Shown: positions 1 to 8,673 of the stretch, in pieces
Layout: every line of letters starts with the position of its first letter
How positions within the stretch are numbered: position 1 is the stretch's first letter
Assembly (NCBI GenBank): GCA_022826745.1
Contig: JAJDUI010000017.1
Span: 25,987 to 89,986, forward strand
DNA length: 64,000 bases
Direction of reading: 5' to 3'
Source of the DNA: Thermoanaerobaculia bacterium
Lineage (GTDB): Bacteria > Acidobacteriota > Thermoanaerobaculia > Multivoradales > Multivoraceae
Translations under genes and position numbers: made by a program
Notes under the pieces: model-generated
Databases searched by the model: none
What the model was told of the DNA's origin: nothing
The model's input: only the letters and a program-made list of their open reading frames with translations

Positions 1-2268
1 GTCGTGCAGATCATGGTGCCGTCCGAGGTCTCGGGCATCCTGTTCACCGCGAACCCGGCGACGGGCGAGCGCTCCGAAGCGATCGTCACCGCCAGCTTCG
101 GCCTCGGCGAGGCGGTCGTCGGCGGCCAGGTGACGCCCGACACCTTCGTCGTCGACCGCGCGACCGGCGAGGCCACCGAGACGATCATCGGCACCAAGGA
201 ACAGCAGATCGTCCAGGAAGGCGACCAGGGCACGCGGCTCGAAGACGTCGACGAGGCCGAGCGCGGCCGTTCGTCGCTGTCGCCGGAGGCCATCCGCGAG
301 CTCGTCGACCTGGGGATCGAGGTCGAGGCTCGGTTCGACGGCGTGCCCCAGGACATCGAGTGGGCGATCTCGGGCGGCAGGCTCCACCTGCTGCAGTCGC
401 GGCCGATCACGAACCTGCCGCCGCAGCCGATCGAGGTGGAGTGGGTGCCGACTCCTCCGGCCCGGATCCTGACCCGCCGCCAGATCGTCGAGAACATGCC
501 CGACCCGATCTGCCCGCTGTTCGAGGAGCTCTACCTGACGATCGGCCTCGAGAAGGCCCGCGGGGGCAAGAGCATGATGGTGGGCGGCGGCCCGGTCTTC
601 GTCACGATGAACGGCTTCGCCTACCAGCGCGGCGACTGGCAGATGCTCTTCCCGGACGGCGACAACACGGAGATCAGGAAGCCGACCGAGGAGGAGATGG
701 AGGCCGCGGAACGCGCCATGGCCGAGCGCCGCAAGGACTCCCCCGCCGAGAACCTGGAGATGGCGGAGCACGACCTGAAGCTGTTTCGCGACGCGCTCGG
801 CGACGGGGACCGCCGCGCCTTCGACGCCTGGGCAGCCTCAGCGGATCCCGGCGAGTCGCTGGCGCAGCGGGTGACCATGCCCGAGAGCAGGAACCCGACC
901 TTCATCGCCTTCAACCGCACCCAGTGGAACGAGGGCGTGCTCAGGAAGTGGCGGGAAGAGACGATGCCGCGCCTGGTCCGGATCACCGGCGAGTGGCGCG
1001 AAGTCGATCCGGCGTCGGCCTCCGACGAGACGCTGCTCCAGGGCATCGTCGACCTGGGCGTAGCCGAGGGCGACTACTGGTCGAACGACACGGGGCACAC
1101 CTTCGGCGTCGCCAAGTCGACCGACGACCAGCTCCAGTGCTTCCTGCGCGAGACGCTGCCCGACCACCGCTTCACGAGCGGCCAGTTCCTGAGCGGCTTC
1201 AAGTCGAAGACGATGGAAGCGAACAACGCGATCTACGAGGTCGCGAAGCGCATCCGGGCCAACGACTCGCTGTGGGAACTCGTCATGGTCACCCCGGCCT
1301 CACGGCTGATGGACGCGCTCCAGGAGCACCCGGCGAGCGGCCCCGCGCTCGAGGCGATCGACGACTACCTCCAGACCTTCGGGCACCAGGGCTACACGCT
1401 CGACTTCGTCGAACCGCCGCAGAGCGAGGAACCGACCCCGTTCTTCGCGACGCTGAAGACGATGGTCGCGAACCGCGACTACAGCCCGGAGCAGCACGAC
1501 ATCGAGGCGCGGCGCAAGAAGGAAGAGGCGCTTGCCGAGATCGAAGGGCTGCTCGACGGCCTGGAGTACTGGCAGTTCCGCTTCCGCCTGTGGTTCACCT
1601 ACCTCTTCTACCCGATCCGCGAGGAGACGATGTTCTACCTCGGCAGTTCCTGGCCCGTCCTGCGCTCGTTGGCGGCGGAGCTGGGGCGGCGCCTGGTCGA
1701 GGCCGGCACGTTTACCCAACCGGATGACGTCTACTTCTGCGTCACGGACGAGCTCCGCGGGGCGATCGAGGCCCGCGCCCGCGGCGAGGCGAGGCCCGAC
1801 ATCGGCCGGCTCGCTGCCGAACGCCGGGAGCTTCGCGAGGCCCGCAAGCGCCTGCACCCGCCTGGCACCGTGCCGGAGGAGGCGAGCGAGCACCCGTCGA
1901 TCGCCTTCAAGGAGACGCAGGCCAGGAACGACCCGAACAGCCCGACGCTACGCGGCGTCCCGGTGAGCCCCGGCACGGTGACCGCGCCGGCGAGCCTGAT
2001 CAAGTCGCCGCCCGAGTTCGACCGGATGCGGTCCGGCTCCATCCTCGTCTGTCCGATGACGAATCCGGCGTGGACGCCGCTGTTCGCGCATGCCTCGGGG
2101 TTGGTGACCGACATCGGCGGCATCCTTGGCCATGGTTCCATCGTGGCCCGGGAGTACGGGATTCCGGCGGTCGTGGGTACGGGGAACATCACCCAGCGGG
2201 TGGCGCAGGGGCAGGAGATCAGCGTCGACGGCGACGCGGGAGTCGTGACGCTTCACGAGGAGAGCTGA
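1..2268 (+). CDS. PEP-utilising enzyme (PEP synthase / rifampin phosphotransferase-like), 5' truncated
   Basis: The frame is open through the left edge, so the N-terminus lies outside the window and only about 755 residues are present. The visible start carries the end of the PPDK N-terminal ATP-grasp region (SGILFTANPATGER, GLGEAVVGGQVTPD, IEWAISGGRLHLLQSRP). A long linker domain follows. The C-terminus is the mobile phosphohistidine domain, with GGILGHGSIVAREYGIPAVVGTG holding the catalytic His and the usual AREYGIPAVVG tail. Enzymes with this order move phosphate between ATP, the His and pyruvate or an antibiotic hydroxyl. The linker after LLQSRPITNLP resembles rifampin phosphotransferase-type proteins more than housekeeping PEP synthase, but the substrate cannot be decided. 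A palindromic repeat follows the stop codon. Confidence 0.85.
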   Translation, partial: VVQIMVPSEVSGILFTANPATGERSEAIVTASFGLGEAVVGGQVTPDTFVVDRATGEATETIIGTKEQQIVQEGDQGTRLEDVDEAERGRSSLSPEAIRELVDLGIEVEARFDGVPQDIEWAISGGRLHLLQSRPITNLPPQPIEVEWVPTPPARILTRRQIVENMPDPICPLFEELYLTIGLEKARGGKSMMVGGGPVFVTMNGFAYQRGDWQMLFPDGDNTEIRKPTEEEMEAAERAMAERRKDSPAENLEMAEHDLKLFRDALGDGDRRAFDAWAASADPGESLAQRVTMPESRNPTFIAFNRTQWNEGVLRKWREETMPRLVRITGEWREVDPASASDETLLQGIVDLGVAEGDYWSNDTGHTFGVAKSTDDQLQCFLRETLPDHRFTSGQFLSGFKSKTMEANNAIYEVAKRIRANDSLWELVMVTPASRLMDALQEHPASGPALEAIDDYLQTFGHQGYTLDFVEPPQSEEPTPFFATLKTMVANRDYSPEQHDIEARRKKEEALAEIEGLLDGLEYWQFRFRLWFTYLFYPIREETMFYLGSSWPVLRSLAAELGRRLVEAGTFTQPDDVYFCVTDELRGAIEARARGEARPDIGRLAAERRELREARKRLHPPGTVPEEASEHPSIAFKETQARNDPNSPTLRGVPVSPGTVTAPASLIKSPPEFDRMRSGSILVCPMTNPAWTPLFAHASGLVTDIGGILGHGSIVAREYGIPAVVGTGNITQRVAQGQEISVDGDAGVVTLHEES

Positions 2269-2273
2269 AGTCA

Positions 2274-2399
2274 CTGGGTGCGCGGGTCTTCTGACCCGCT
2301 GCCGCCACAGGCGGCTTCCAGTATCGTCGCCGGCCTCTGGCCGGCGGCTGCTTCCTTCCGGGCTCCGCCCGGGGCGGGTCGGAAGACCCGCGCACCCAG
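2274..2399. repeat. Composite palindromic intergenic repeat R1
   Basis: This is the most symmetrical copy of the window's repeat family. The ends form an inverted repeat of about 26 bases beginning CTGGGTGCGCGGGTC and ending GACCCGCGCACCCAG, with one mismatch. Between them lie smaller hairpins: CCGCC-aca-GGCGG, GCCGGCC-tct-GGCCGGC and CCGGGC-tcc-GCCCGG. It fills the gap between two same-strand genes. No target duplication or transposase gene is visible. Confidence 0.85.
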
Positions 2400-2432
2400 C
2401 GGACGAAGACCAGCGCAGCCGGGAGATACGCT

Positions 2433-5021
2433 TTGGCGCAGATGAAGCCTTTTGCCATCGTCGCCGCGCTCTTGCTGTTGCTCTCCGTGAGCGGCGCCGC
2501 ACAGGCGCAGCCCCAACCCGGGGCGCCCGAGACCTTCGGCGAGACGATCGACGTCCGCGTCGTCAACGTCGACGTCTGGGTCACCGACCGCGACGGCGAC
2601 CCGGTGACGGGCCTGAGCGCCGACGACTTCGAGGTGCGGGAGAACGGCCGCCCGGTGGAGCTGTCGAACTTCTTCGAGTTCACGGACGGCCTGGACGCGA
2701 GCACGCGCGAAGGGGAGGCCGCCACCTTCCGCGACCGCCGGCCCCGGCAGAGCGACGTGGACCGCTTCGTCCCGGCCGAACCGCCGCCGCCGGAGCACCG
2801 GCTGAGCCTGATGGTCTACATCGACAACAACAACCTGACGCCGACAGACCGCAACCGGCTGCTGCCGTTCCTGCGGAACTTCCTGAGCGTTCAGCTCAGC
2901 CCCTACGACCGCGCGATGCTCGCCGTCTACGACCAGGGTCGGTTCGAGGTCGCGCTTCCCTTCACCACCGAGGCCTGGCGCGTTGCCGAGACGACCGGGG
3001 AGGTCGCGGGGGTCGTCGGCGGCCGCGACCGCATCGAGTCGCAGCGCCTCGACATCCTGCGCGAACTCAACCGAGACGACGAGGTTCCGCCCCGCTACAG
3101 CGCGGCGATGGAGCTGATCCGCGACTTCGCCGCAATGATCAGAAGCGAGGTCGATGTCTCGATCGTGAACCTGGAGAACGCCATCCGGACGATGGCGGGC
3201 CTGCCGGGGCGCAAGGCCATCCTCTACATCAGCAACGGTTTGCCCATGCGGCCGGCCGAGGATCTGTTCCGGGCGCTCGAGGAGAGGTTCGACGATCGGC
3301 GCGGGCGGTGGCGTGTCACCAACCAGTCGCCCTTCGTCGACGTCGAATTGTATCGCGACCCACGGAGCACCGATGCCGCGAACGCCTCCCTCGAGGCCTA
3401 CCAGTACGACCTTTCCCGGCGATTCGACGAGCTCGCCTCCCTCGCCAACGCCAACGGCGTCACCTTTCACAGCGTCGCCGCCGCCAGCGCGCGCATCAAC
3501 GGCATGAACACCGCGGACCTCCGCTTCTCCAACAGCATCGAGTTCACGCGCGCCGCCAATCTCGAGGAGCCGCTGCTGCGCCTGGCCGATCGCACCGGCG
3601 GCCGGGCGATCGTCAACACGCGGAACTTCGCGGGCGGCCTCGACCGCATCGCGAGCGACCTCCAGAACCGCTACTCGCTCGGCTACTCGGCGACCCACGT
3701 CGAGCAGGGCAGCACCCACCGGATCGAGGTCGAGCTGACCGACGAGGCGAAGCGGCGCTACCGCGGCCGCCTGTCGATTCGCCACCGGGACAGCTATGTC
3801 GACAAGCCGATCTCAGCCGAGATGGCGGACCTGACCCTGGCCGCCCTCTCGATGGGAGAGGCCGCGAACCCGATGGGGGTCCGGATCGCGCCGGTCCGCG
3901 GCACGGGCAGCCAGGTCGAGCTGGAGAACGGCGACATCCGGTCGCGGATGCTCGTCGCGATCCCGATCGGCCCGCTGACTCTCGCCCCGGTTGCCGACGG
4001 TCACGAGGCCAGGGTCCGCCTGTGGTTCCAGGTGATGGACGGGGAGGCGCGCCTTTCAGAGGTCACGGAGCATCCCGTTCCCGTCCTGGTGCAGGAGGGC
4101 GAGATCGAGGACGCACGGGAACTCTCCTGGCCGTTCGCGGTCGACGTGGTCACCGCGCCCGGGCCGCATCGCGTCGCCGTCGGCGTGCGCGACGATCTTG
4201 CCGCCACGACCTCCGTCGTCACCTTCGACCTGGACGCCGGCAACGCCCCGACCGTGGCCGAAGTCCGCGACGCGGCCGGCGAGGCGCCCGACGCGCCGCC
4301 CCGACCGGACACGCCCGAGCAGTGGCTCGCCGAAGCGGCCGCGCACTACCAGCGCTCCGAGCTCGAACAGATGGCCAATGCCGCGCGCCGGGCGCTGGAA
4401 TTGACCGACGACATCCGTCTGCGGACACGTGCGTACAACGCGCTCGGCGTGGCCCTCTTCGACAAGCCCGGCCGCAGCGAGCAGGACGTGGTGGAGGCCG
4501 AAGACGCCTTCCGCCGCGTGATCGCGGTCATGGACGACGAGGCCTCCGTGGCGCCGCGCTACAGCCTCGCGCGGCTGCTGGTGGACTCCGGCCGCGCGGA
4601 TGCGGGCGTCGACGAGGCCAGGGGCATCCTGGCGACCTCGCCGGAGGGTCCGATCCCCGACCGGGCCAGGATCCTCGTCTGTCACTCGCGGGGGGTGGCA
4701 GGGGAGGAGGCCACGAACCCGCAGGGGGACGCCGTCGGCGACTCAGACCGAAGGCCGGGCGAGATGATCTACCGGGTCGCCCACGAGTACACGGACGAAG
4801 CGATAGAAGCCGGCGTCGAGGGGGTGGTGGGCCTCGGCGTCAGCATCGACGAGGAAGGTTGTGTCGTCGATGTCGAGGTGCTGGAGAGTCTGCCCCACGG
4901 CCTCACCGAGAACGCCGTCGCGGCGATGCGGCGGGCCGTCTTCCGGCCGGCCGTGGAGGACGGCGAGCCGGCGGGGGCTACGTACCGGACGGCGGTCCGG
5001 TTCTCGCTGGACGGCAGGTAG
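2433..5021 (+). CDS. VWFA-related acidobacterial-type secreted protein with TonB-like C-terminal domain
   Basis: An 862-residue exported protein. TTG at 2433 is chosen because GGGAG sits 7 bases upstream; ATG at 2442 is the alternative. A signal peptide covers about residues 1-25 (hydrophobic run ending AQAQP). Residues about 35-85 hold the family opening (VRVVNVDVWVTDRDGDPVTGL, DDFEVRENGRPV), then a VWA-like domain (LSLMVYIDNNNLT, GRKAILYISNGLPM, LQNRYSLGYS). Residues about 640-760 look like TPR helices. The last 80 residues (GVVGLGVSIDEEGCVVDVEVLE ... AVAAMRRAVFRPA) match the TonB C-terminal fold. VWFA-related domains of this type are characteristic of Acidobacteria; the biological role is unknown. 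The fusion suggests periplasmic or envelope protein-protein contacts. Confidence 0.85.
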   Translation: MAQMKPFAIVAALLLLLSVSGAAQAQPQPGAPETFGETIDVRVVNVDVWVTDRDGDPVTGLSADDFEVRENGRPVELSNFFEFTDGLDASTREGEAATFRDRRPRQSDVDRFVPAEPPPPEHRLSLMVYIDNNNLTPTDRNRLLPFLRNFLSVQLSPYDRAMLAVYDQGRFEVALPFTTEAWRVAETTGEVAGVVGGRDRIESQRLDILRELNRDDEVPPRYSAAMELIRDFAAMIRSEVDVSIVNLENAIRTMAGLPGRKAILYISNGLPMRPAEDLFRALEERFDDRRGRWRVTNQSPFVDVELYRDPRSTDAANASLEAYQYDLSRRFDELASLANANGVTFHSVAAASARINGMNTADLRFSNSIEFTRAANLEEPLLRLADRTGGRAIVNTRNFAGGLDRIASDLQNRYSLGYSATHVEQGSTHRIEVELTDEAKRRYRGRLSIRHRDSYVDKPISAEMADLTLAALSMGEAANPMGVRIAPVRGTGSQVELENGDIRSRMLVAIPIGPLTLAPVADGHEARVRLWFQVMDGEARLSEVTEHPVPVLVQEGEIEDARELSWPFAVDVVTAPGPHRVAVGVRDDLAATTSVVTFDLDAGNAPTVAEVRDAAGEAPDAPPRPDTPEQWLAEAAAHYQRSELEQMANAARRALELTDDIRLRTRAYNALGVALFDKPGRSEQDVVEAEDAFRRVIAVMDDEASVAPRYSLARLLVDSGRADAGVDEARGILATSPEGPIPDRARILVCHSRGVAGEEATNPQGDAVGDSDRRPGEMIYRVAHEYTDEAIEAGVEGVVGLGVSIDEEGCVVDVEVLESLPHGLTENAVAAMRRAVFRPAVEDGEPAGATYRTAVRFSLDGR

Positions 5022-5035
5022 GGGGAACAGCAAGG

Positions 5036-5106
5036 TCGCCGGCCAAGGCCGGCGGCTGATTCCATGGGGCTTCGCCCCAGGCGGGTCAGAAGACCCGCGG
5101 ACCCAG
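5036..5106. repeat. Palindromic intergenic repeat R2
   Basis: Three consecutive hairpins: GCCGGCC-aa-GGCCGGC, TGGGGC-ttc-GCCCCA, and GCGGGTC-agaa-GACCCGC, followed by the family's terminal block, here GGACCCAG. It is a half copy of the arrangement in R1 and in the same orientation as R1's right half. Confidence 0.8.
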
Positions 5107-5211
5107 AGCACCGCTTTTCCCGCAGCCAGACATCTCCACTGCAAGTCCACCGTTCTAGGTGACGCCCTTTCGGTTCCCGAACAGGAGCACGGCCGCGCCG
5201 ACGCCGTATCT

Positions 5212-5312
5212 CTGGGTGCGCGGGTCTTCTGACCCGCCCCGGGCGAAGCCGCGAAGCGGCGTAGACCGGAGGACCAAGGCAGCCGGCCGAAGGCCGGCGA
5301 CGATTCTGGACG
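5212..5312. repeat. Palindromic intergenic repeat R3
   Basis: Begins CTGGGTGCGCGGGTCTTC-TGACCCGC, the inverted form of the family end, then GCCGC-gaa-GCGGC and GCCGGCC-gaa-GGCCGGC hairpins. It points opposite to R2, so R2 and R3 flank the remnant between them as inverted copies. Confidence 0.8.
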
Positions 5313-5325
5313 GCACCCCCAGTGT

Positions 5326-5961
5326 TCAGGCGTCGACGGCGAGGAGCGCAAGGAAGCGCCGCTTCTGCTCGTCCGTCATCGCCTCGAAGTCCGGGACGGC
5401 CATGTCAGTCGTGGGAAGGTCCGCGAACTCGGGGGACGGCGTCTGCAGGCTCGCGGCGATGTTGTGGAGGCCGCCGCCTTCTTCCATGCCCTTGCCCAGG
5501 GCCATGCCGACTTCGCGGGGCCAGACGTGCTTGGGGCCGCCGCCCAGGCCGAGAGGATTCGGCCGCCCGACGTACTCCTCGATCTGCTGGAACATGACCT
5601 TCTCCTGGGCCGACCGCCGCATCTGGCCCTCGCGGCCGTACTTGGTGCGGGACTGGTTGCAGATCGAGGCCCAGGGGTACTCGACGTGGAAGCCCGGCAG
5701 GGCGCGGCACTCCGCGGGGGCGCCGTCGCCGCCGGTGATCCGGCCGTCCTTGACCATGATGAAGTACGCCGACATCTCGCGGCCGTTCTCGAGCAGCCGC
5801 GCCGGCGCGTGGGTGTAGATCTCGGTGAATCCCCACGCCGTGTCCGGCGGAAGATCGCCGTCTTCGAGGAGCTGAACGCCGTACCCGGCGCAGGCCTCGC
5901 ACCACGCAAGAGAACCGAACTCCCCCACCGGTTCGAGGTCGGCCACGTTGATCTCGGTCAC
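5326..5961 (-). CDS. Uncharacterised protein, 211 aa
   Basis: I do not recognise the family. GTG at 5961 is chosen because GGGGAG lies 8 bases upstream; the reading frame continues 17 codons further without a better site. The protein is soluble, with no signal peptide or membrane segment. It has a CEAC (CxxC) motif near residue 23, a central aromatic and glycine-rich block (ALPGFHVEYPWASICNQSRTK), and an acidic C-terminus. It is transcribed divergently from a TetR-family regulator 92 bases away, so it may be that regulator's target, which is an inference from position only. Confidence 0.6.
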   Translation of the reverse strand: MTEINVADLEPVGEFGSLAWCEACAGYGVQLLEDGDLPPDTAWGFTEIYTHAPARLLENGREMSAYFIMVKDGRITGGDGAPAECRALPGFHVEYPWASICNQSRTKYGREGQMRRSAQEKVMFQQIEEYVGRPNPLGLGGGPKHVWPREVGMALGKGMEEGGGLHNIAASLQTPSPEFADLPTTDMAVPDFEAMTDEQKRRFLALLAVDA

Positions 5962-6005
5962 TTCTCGTTCTCCCCGGTCAAAGTTGAAACAATGTACCAT
6001 CTTCC

Positions 6006-6034
6006 TGCACACCCCAACCGGACCCGCGTATCAT
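6006..6034 (+). promoter_or_regulatory. Possible promoter for the tetR-family gene
   Basis: TGCACA (6006-6011) and TATCAT (6029-6034) are separated by 17 bases and lie 20 bases before the regulator's ATG. TATCAT matches five of six -10 consensus bases; the -35 match is only four of six. The region is shared with the divergent gene ending at 5961. Confidence 0.3.
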
Positions 6035-6053
6035 TTCGCCGAGCAACTGACGC

Positions 6054-6782
6054 ATGACCAGCCCCGAAGCCAAGAGTGAGACGGCCACGAGGCCGGCAGG
6101 CCGGCGCGAAGCGAACGTCGCCGCGCGCAGGCAGCGGATTCTCGAGTCCGCTCGCACGCTGCTCAAGGAGTCGGGTCCCGACGGCCTCTCGATGCGCAAG
6201 CTGGCCAAGGACGCCGGTCTGAGCGTCACCACGCTCTACAACCTGCTGGGCTCCCGCGAGGCGATCCTGCGAGCCCTGATCAGGGACTCCGACCAGCGGC
6301 TCGAGGCGGCGGCGCCCGACGCCGGCGCCGCCCGCACCCCTCTGCGCCGGGCCTCCAGGGCCATGGAGAGCGTCCTCCGCTACATGATCGACAACGCAGA
6401 CCTGCTGCGGCCGCTCATCGTGGCCCACTTCGGTACCGGTTACCTGGCCACGCTAGGCCAGGCGGACGAGGGCGAGCATTTCCGGTCCGCCAAGGAGGCG
6501 ATTCGCGCCGCCGTCGCCGAAGCCCAGGCCAGCGGACAACTTCGGAAGACCGTCGGGCAGGGGTTCCTCGAGGCGCAGCTCTACGCGGGCTGGGGGCTGG
6601 CGATCGACCAGTGGGCGTTCGGTCTCATCGACGACGAAACGCTCCGGCTCAAGAGCCTCTCCGGCTTCTACGTCGTCCTCCTCGCCATCGCCGAGCCTGA
6701 GGTACGCCCCGGCATCGAGAAGGAGCTTCGCCGTCTCGAACGGCAGCTCACCGCGGCCGGCTCGGGCCGCGGCTCCAAGTAG
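6054..6782 (+). CDS. TetR family transcriptional regulator
   Basis: A 242-residue protein with the TetR DNA-binding domain near residues 22-75: RRQRILESARTLLKESGPDGLSM followed by the helix-turn-helix RKLAKDAGLSVTTLYNLLGSREAILRALI. The remaining two thirds would form the ligand-binding and dimerisation domain. It is the first gene of a same-strand run with a PfkB kinase, epimerase, aldolase and cyclase (kinase start 18 bases after this stop) and is divergent from the gene at 5326-5961. TetR proteins are usually repressors released by a small ligand; here the ligand may be a sugar or sugar phosphate, by inference from its neighbours. Confidence 0.9.
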   Translation: MTSPEAKSETATRPAGRREANVAARRQRILESARTLLKESGPDGLSMRKLAKDAGLSVTTLYNLLGSREAILRALIRDSDQRLEAAAPDAGAARTPLRRASRAMESVLRYMIDNADLLRPLIVAHFGTGYLATLGQADEGEHFRSAKEAIRAAVAEAQASGQLRKTVGQGFLEAQLYAGWGLAIDQWAFGLIDDETLRLKSLSGFYVVLLAIAEPEVRPGIEKELRRLERQLTAAGSGRGSK

Positions 6783-6799
6783 GCAGCCGGGAGAGTCGC

Positions 6800-7744
6800 C
6801 TGGACGTCGTAGGCCTCGGCCTCGCCATCGTCGATGTCGTGCTGCGGGTGGACCGCATGCCGGTCTGGGAGGATCCGAGGGGACTCCTGGACTTCACTCT
6901 TGCCGACGGCGGGCCCGCCGGCACGGCCTGCTTCGTCGCCTCGACCTTCGGCCTGCGCACCGGCTTCGTCGACACGGTGGGCGACGACGATCTCGGCGAG
7001 CACCGGCGGCGGTCGCTGGAGAAAGCAGGCGTCGACACGAGCCGGCTGGTGCCGCGGGAGGGGCCGGAGGACCACGTGGTGGTCGTCTACGTCGACGCCG
7101 CGACCGGAGAGCGGGTGTTCTCGTTCCGGCAGGGCTTTCTCTCGCGGCCCGTCGACGCCTCCGAACTCGACCGTGCTTACATCGAGTCGGCGCGGATTCT
7201 CCACCTTGACGGCAGTCACGGCGCCGCGGCGCTCGCCGCGGCGCGCTGGATGAAGGAGGCGGGCGGCACGGTCGTGCTCGACGCCGCGGCCACCAGCCAC
7301 GAGGTTCTCGAACCGGCCCGCGCTCTGGTGGCCGAGACCGAGGTCCTGATCTGCGGCTCCGGCTTCGCCCCGATGCTCACCGGCGAGGACGACGTGTGGC
7401 GGGCGGGCCGCGCCGCCCTCGACCTCGGGCCGCGGGTGGTGGTGCAGACGGAGGGCGCCGCCGGCAGCTACACGATGTCCCGCGACGCCGAGTTCCACAC
7501 ACCCGCGTTCAAAGTCGACGTCGTCGACACGACGGGCGCCGGCGACACGTTTCACGGCGCCTACCTGGTCGGCCTGGCCAGGGACTGGGATCTCGAACGC
7601 TGCGCGTCGTTCTCGTCGGCCGTCGCGGCCCTGCACTGCACGGTGCTGGGCAACCGGAAGGGAATCCCGTCGATGGCGGAGGTCGAGGCACTGATGGCGG
7701 CCCAGCCTGCCGGCACGGCGGCGGCCGCGGCGACGGCGCCGTAA
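6800..7744 (+). CDS. PfkB family carbohydrate kinase
   Basis: Carries the PfkB/ribokinase signature DTTGAGDTFHGAYLVGLA with the catalytic Asp, and the N-terminal substrate lid region (GGPAGTACFVASTFGL, VGDDDLGEH). The first standard start codon in frame is GTG at 6839, but the 13 codons before it translate as LDVVGLGLAIVDV, the conserved first beta strand of the family. A CTG at 6800 stands 6 bases after GGGAG, so I place the start there, giving 314 residues. It lies between a TetR regulator and a sugar epimerase and aldolase. By analogy with ketohexokinase-like PfkB members it could phosphorylate a ketose at C1, supplying a substrate for the aldolase; the exact sugar is not determinable. Confidence 0.85.
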   Translation: MDVVGLGLAIVDVVLRVDRMPVWEDPRGLLDFTLADGGPAGTACFVASTFGLRTGFVDTVGDDDLGEHRRRSLEKAGVDTSRLVPREGPEDHVVVVYVDAATGERVFSFRQGFLSRPVDASELDRAYIESARILHLDGSHGAAALAAARWMKEAGGTVVLDAAATSHEVLEPARALVAETEVLICGSGFAPMLTGEDDVWRAGRAALDLGPRVVVQTEGAAGSYTMSRDAEFHTPAFKVDVVDTTGAGDTFHGAYLVGLARDWDLERCASFSSAVAALHCTVLGNRKGIPSMAEVEALMAAQPAGTAAAAATAP

Positions 7745-7764
7745 GGGTTCAGGGAGAAAAGAGC

Positions 7765-8673
7765 ATGGGCAGAATCGGCATCACCTTCAACTACTGGGGC
7801 AACGAGTGGATGGAGGACATCGAGGAGTACGAACGCCGGATGGCCCGGGCCGCGGCGATCGGCTTCGACCTGATGTCCTTCTCCCAGGACGTGCTCTTCC
7901 TGTACACCGCGGAGCAGAAGCAGCGCTTTGTCGCCACGGCGGCAGAACACGAGATCAGGATCAACTACATGGCGGGGCTCGGCCCCAAGCAGGACATCAA
8001 CTCCGACTCGGATGAGGACCGGCAGCGCGGCATCGCGCACCTTCGCGCCCTTGCCGAGACAGCGAGCGAGATGCAGGAGATGGCGGGCGGCGGCGCCGCC
8101 GACGTCGGCGGCGCGATCACCGGCGTCATGCGCCAGGGGCTCGACGGCCGCGACAAGGAGCGCTGCTGGGCCCACGCCGTCGGCGCCATGAAGGAGGCGA
8201 TGAAGACCGCCGAGGACCTCGACGTCACCTTCCACCTCGAGGTCCTGAACCGCTTCGAGCACTTCCTGATCAACACCTGCGACGAGGCGCTGCGCTTCCT
8301 CGACGACGTCGGCAGCCCGAACCTGAAGATGATGCTCGACACGTACCACATGAACATCGAGGAGGACTCGCTGGGCGAGGCGATCGTCCGCGCCGGCGAC
8401 CAGCTCGGCACCTTCCACATCGGCGAGAACAACCGCCGGCCGCCCGGCCGGGGGCACATTCCCTGGGACGAAGTCGTCGCGGCGCTGCACGAGATCGACT
8501 TCGACCGCGACACCGTGATGGAGCCGATCGTCCACATGGGCGGCGGCGTCGGCAACCTGCTCGGGGTGTGGCGCGACATGACCGCCGGCCGCGAGCTCGA
8601 CGAGGCGGCCCGCGAGGGCCTCGAGTTCTACCGCGCCAAGCTAGCCGCGGCCGCGAACGGGGGCCGCGCATGA
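7765..8673 (+). CDS. Sugar phosphate isomerase/epimerase (xylose isomerase-like TIM barrel)
   Basis: A 302-residue TIM-barrel protein of the D-tagatose/D-psicose 3-epimerase type. Metal-binding positions expected for the family are visible: Glu in FHLEVLNRFE, Asp and His in MLDTYHMNIEE, His in GTFHIGENNRRPPGRGHIPW, and Glu in VMEPIVHMG. A strong ribosome site (AGGGAG) precedes the ATG. Its TGA overlaps the ATG of the aldolase gene (ATGA), so the two are probably translationally coupled. It likely interconverts ketoses at C3 ahead of phosphorylation by the PfkB kinase, an inference from operon order. Confidence 0.85.
   Translation: MGRIGITFNYWGNEWMEDIEEYERRMARAAAIGFDLMSFSQDVLFLYTAEQKQRFVATAAEHEIRINYMAGLGPKQDINSDSDEDRQRGIAHLRALAETASEMQEMAGGGAADVGGAITGVMRQGLDGRDKERCWAHAVGAMKEAMKTAEDLDVTFHLEVLNRFEHFLINTCDEALRFLDDVGSPNLKMMLDTYHMNIEEDSLGEAIVRAGDQLGTFHIGENNRRPPGRGHIPWDEVVAALHEIDFDRDTVMEPIVHMGGGVGNLLGVWRDMTAGRELDEAAREGLEFYRAKLAAAANGGRA

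Larger units (their letters stand above)
5022..5325. other. Gene-free stretch carrying two palindromic repeats and a possible gene remnant
   Basis: No supported gene lies here. The stretch holds repeat copies R2 (5036-5106) and R3 (5212-5312). Between them, on the minus strand, is a short open tail (5155 to about 5211) reading YGVGAAVLLFGNRKGVT and then a stop. It resembles the C-terminal membrane anchor of a lost gene that runs directly into R3. Nothing else was recognised. Confidence 0.6.

Noticed and set aside
2274..2399. R1 as a MITE of a DNA transposon
   Set aside because: The ends are inverted, but no target-site duplication is seen and other copies have only one end, so a transposon unit is not supported.
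2271..3785. Long minus-strand open frame (about 504 codons) opposite the VWFA gene
   Set aside because: It is antisense to a well-supported gene, has low-complexity Arg, Ala and Gly content from GC-rich codons and no recognisable domain; it also starts inside a repeat.
3308..5059. Second plus-strand frame of 583 codons overlapping the VWFA gene
   Set aside because: Arg- and Gly-rich shadow of the real frame, without motifs.
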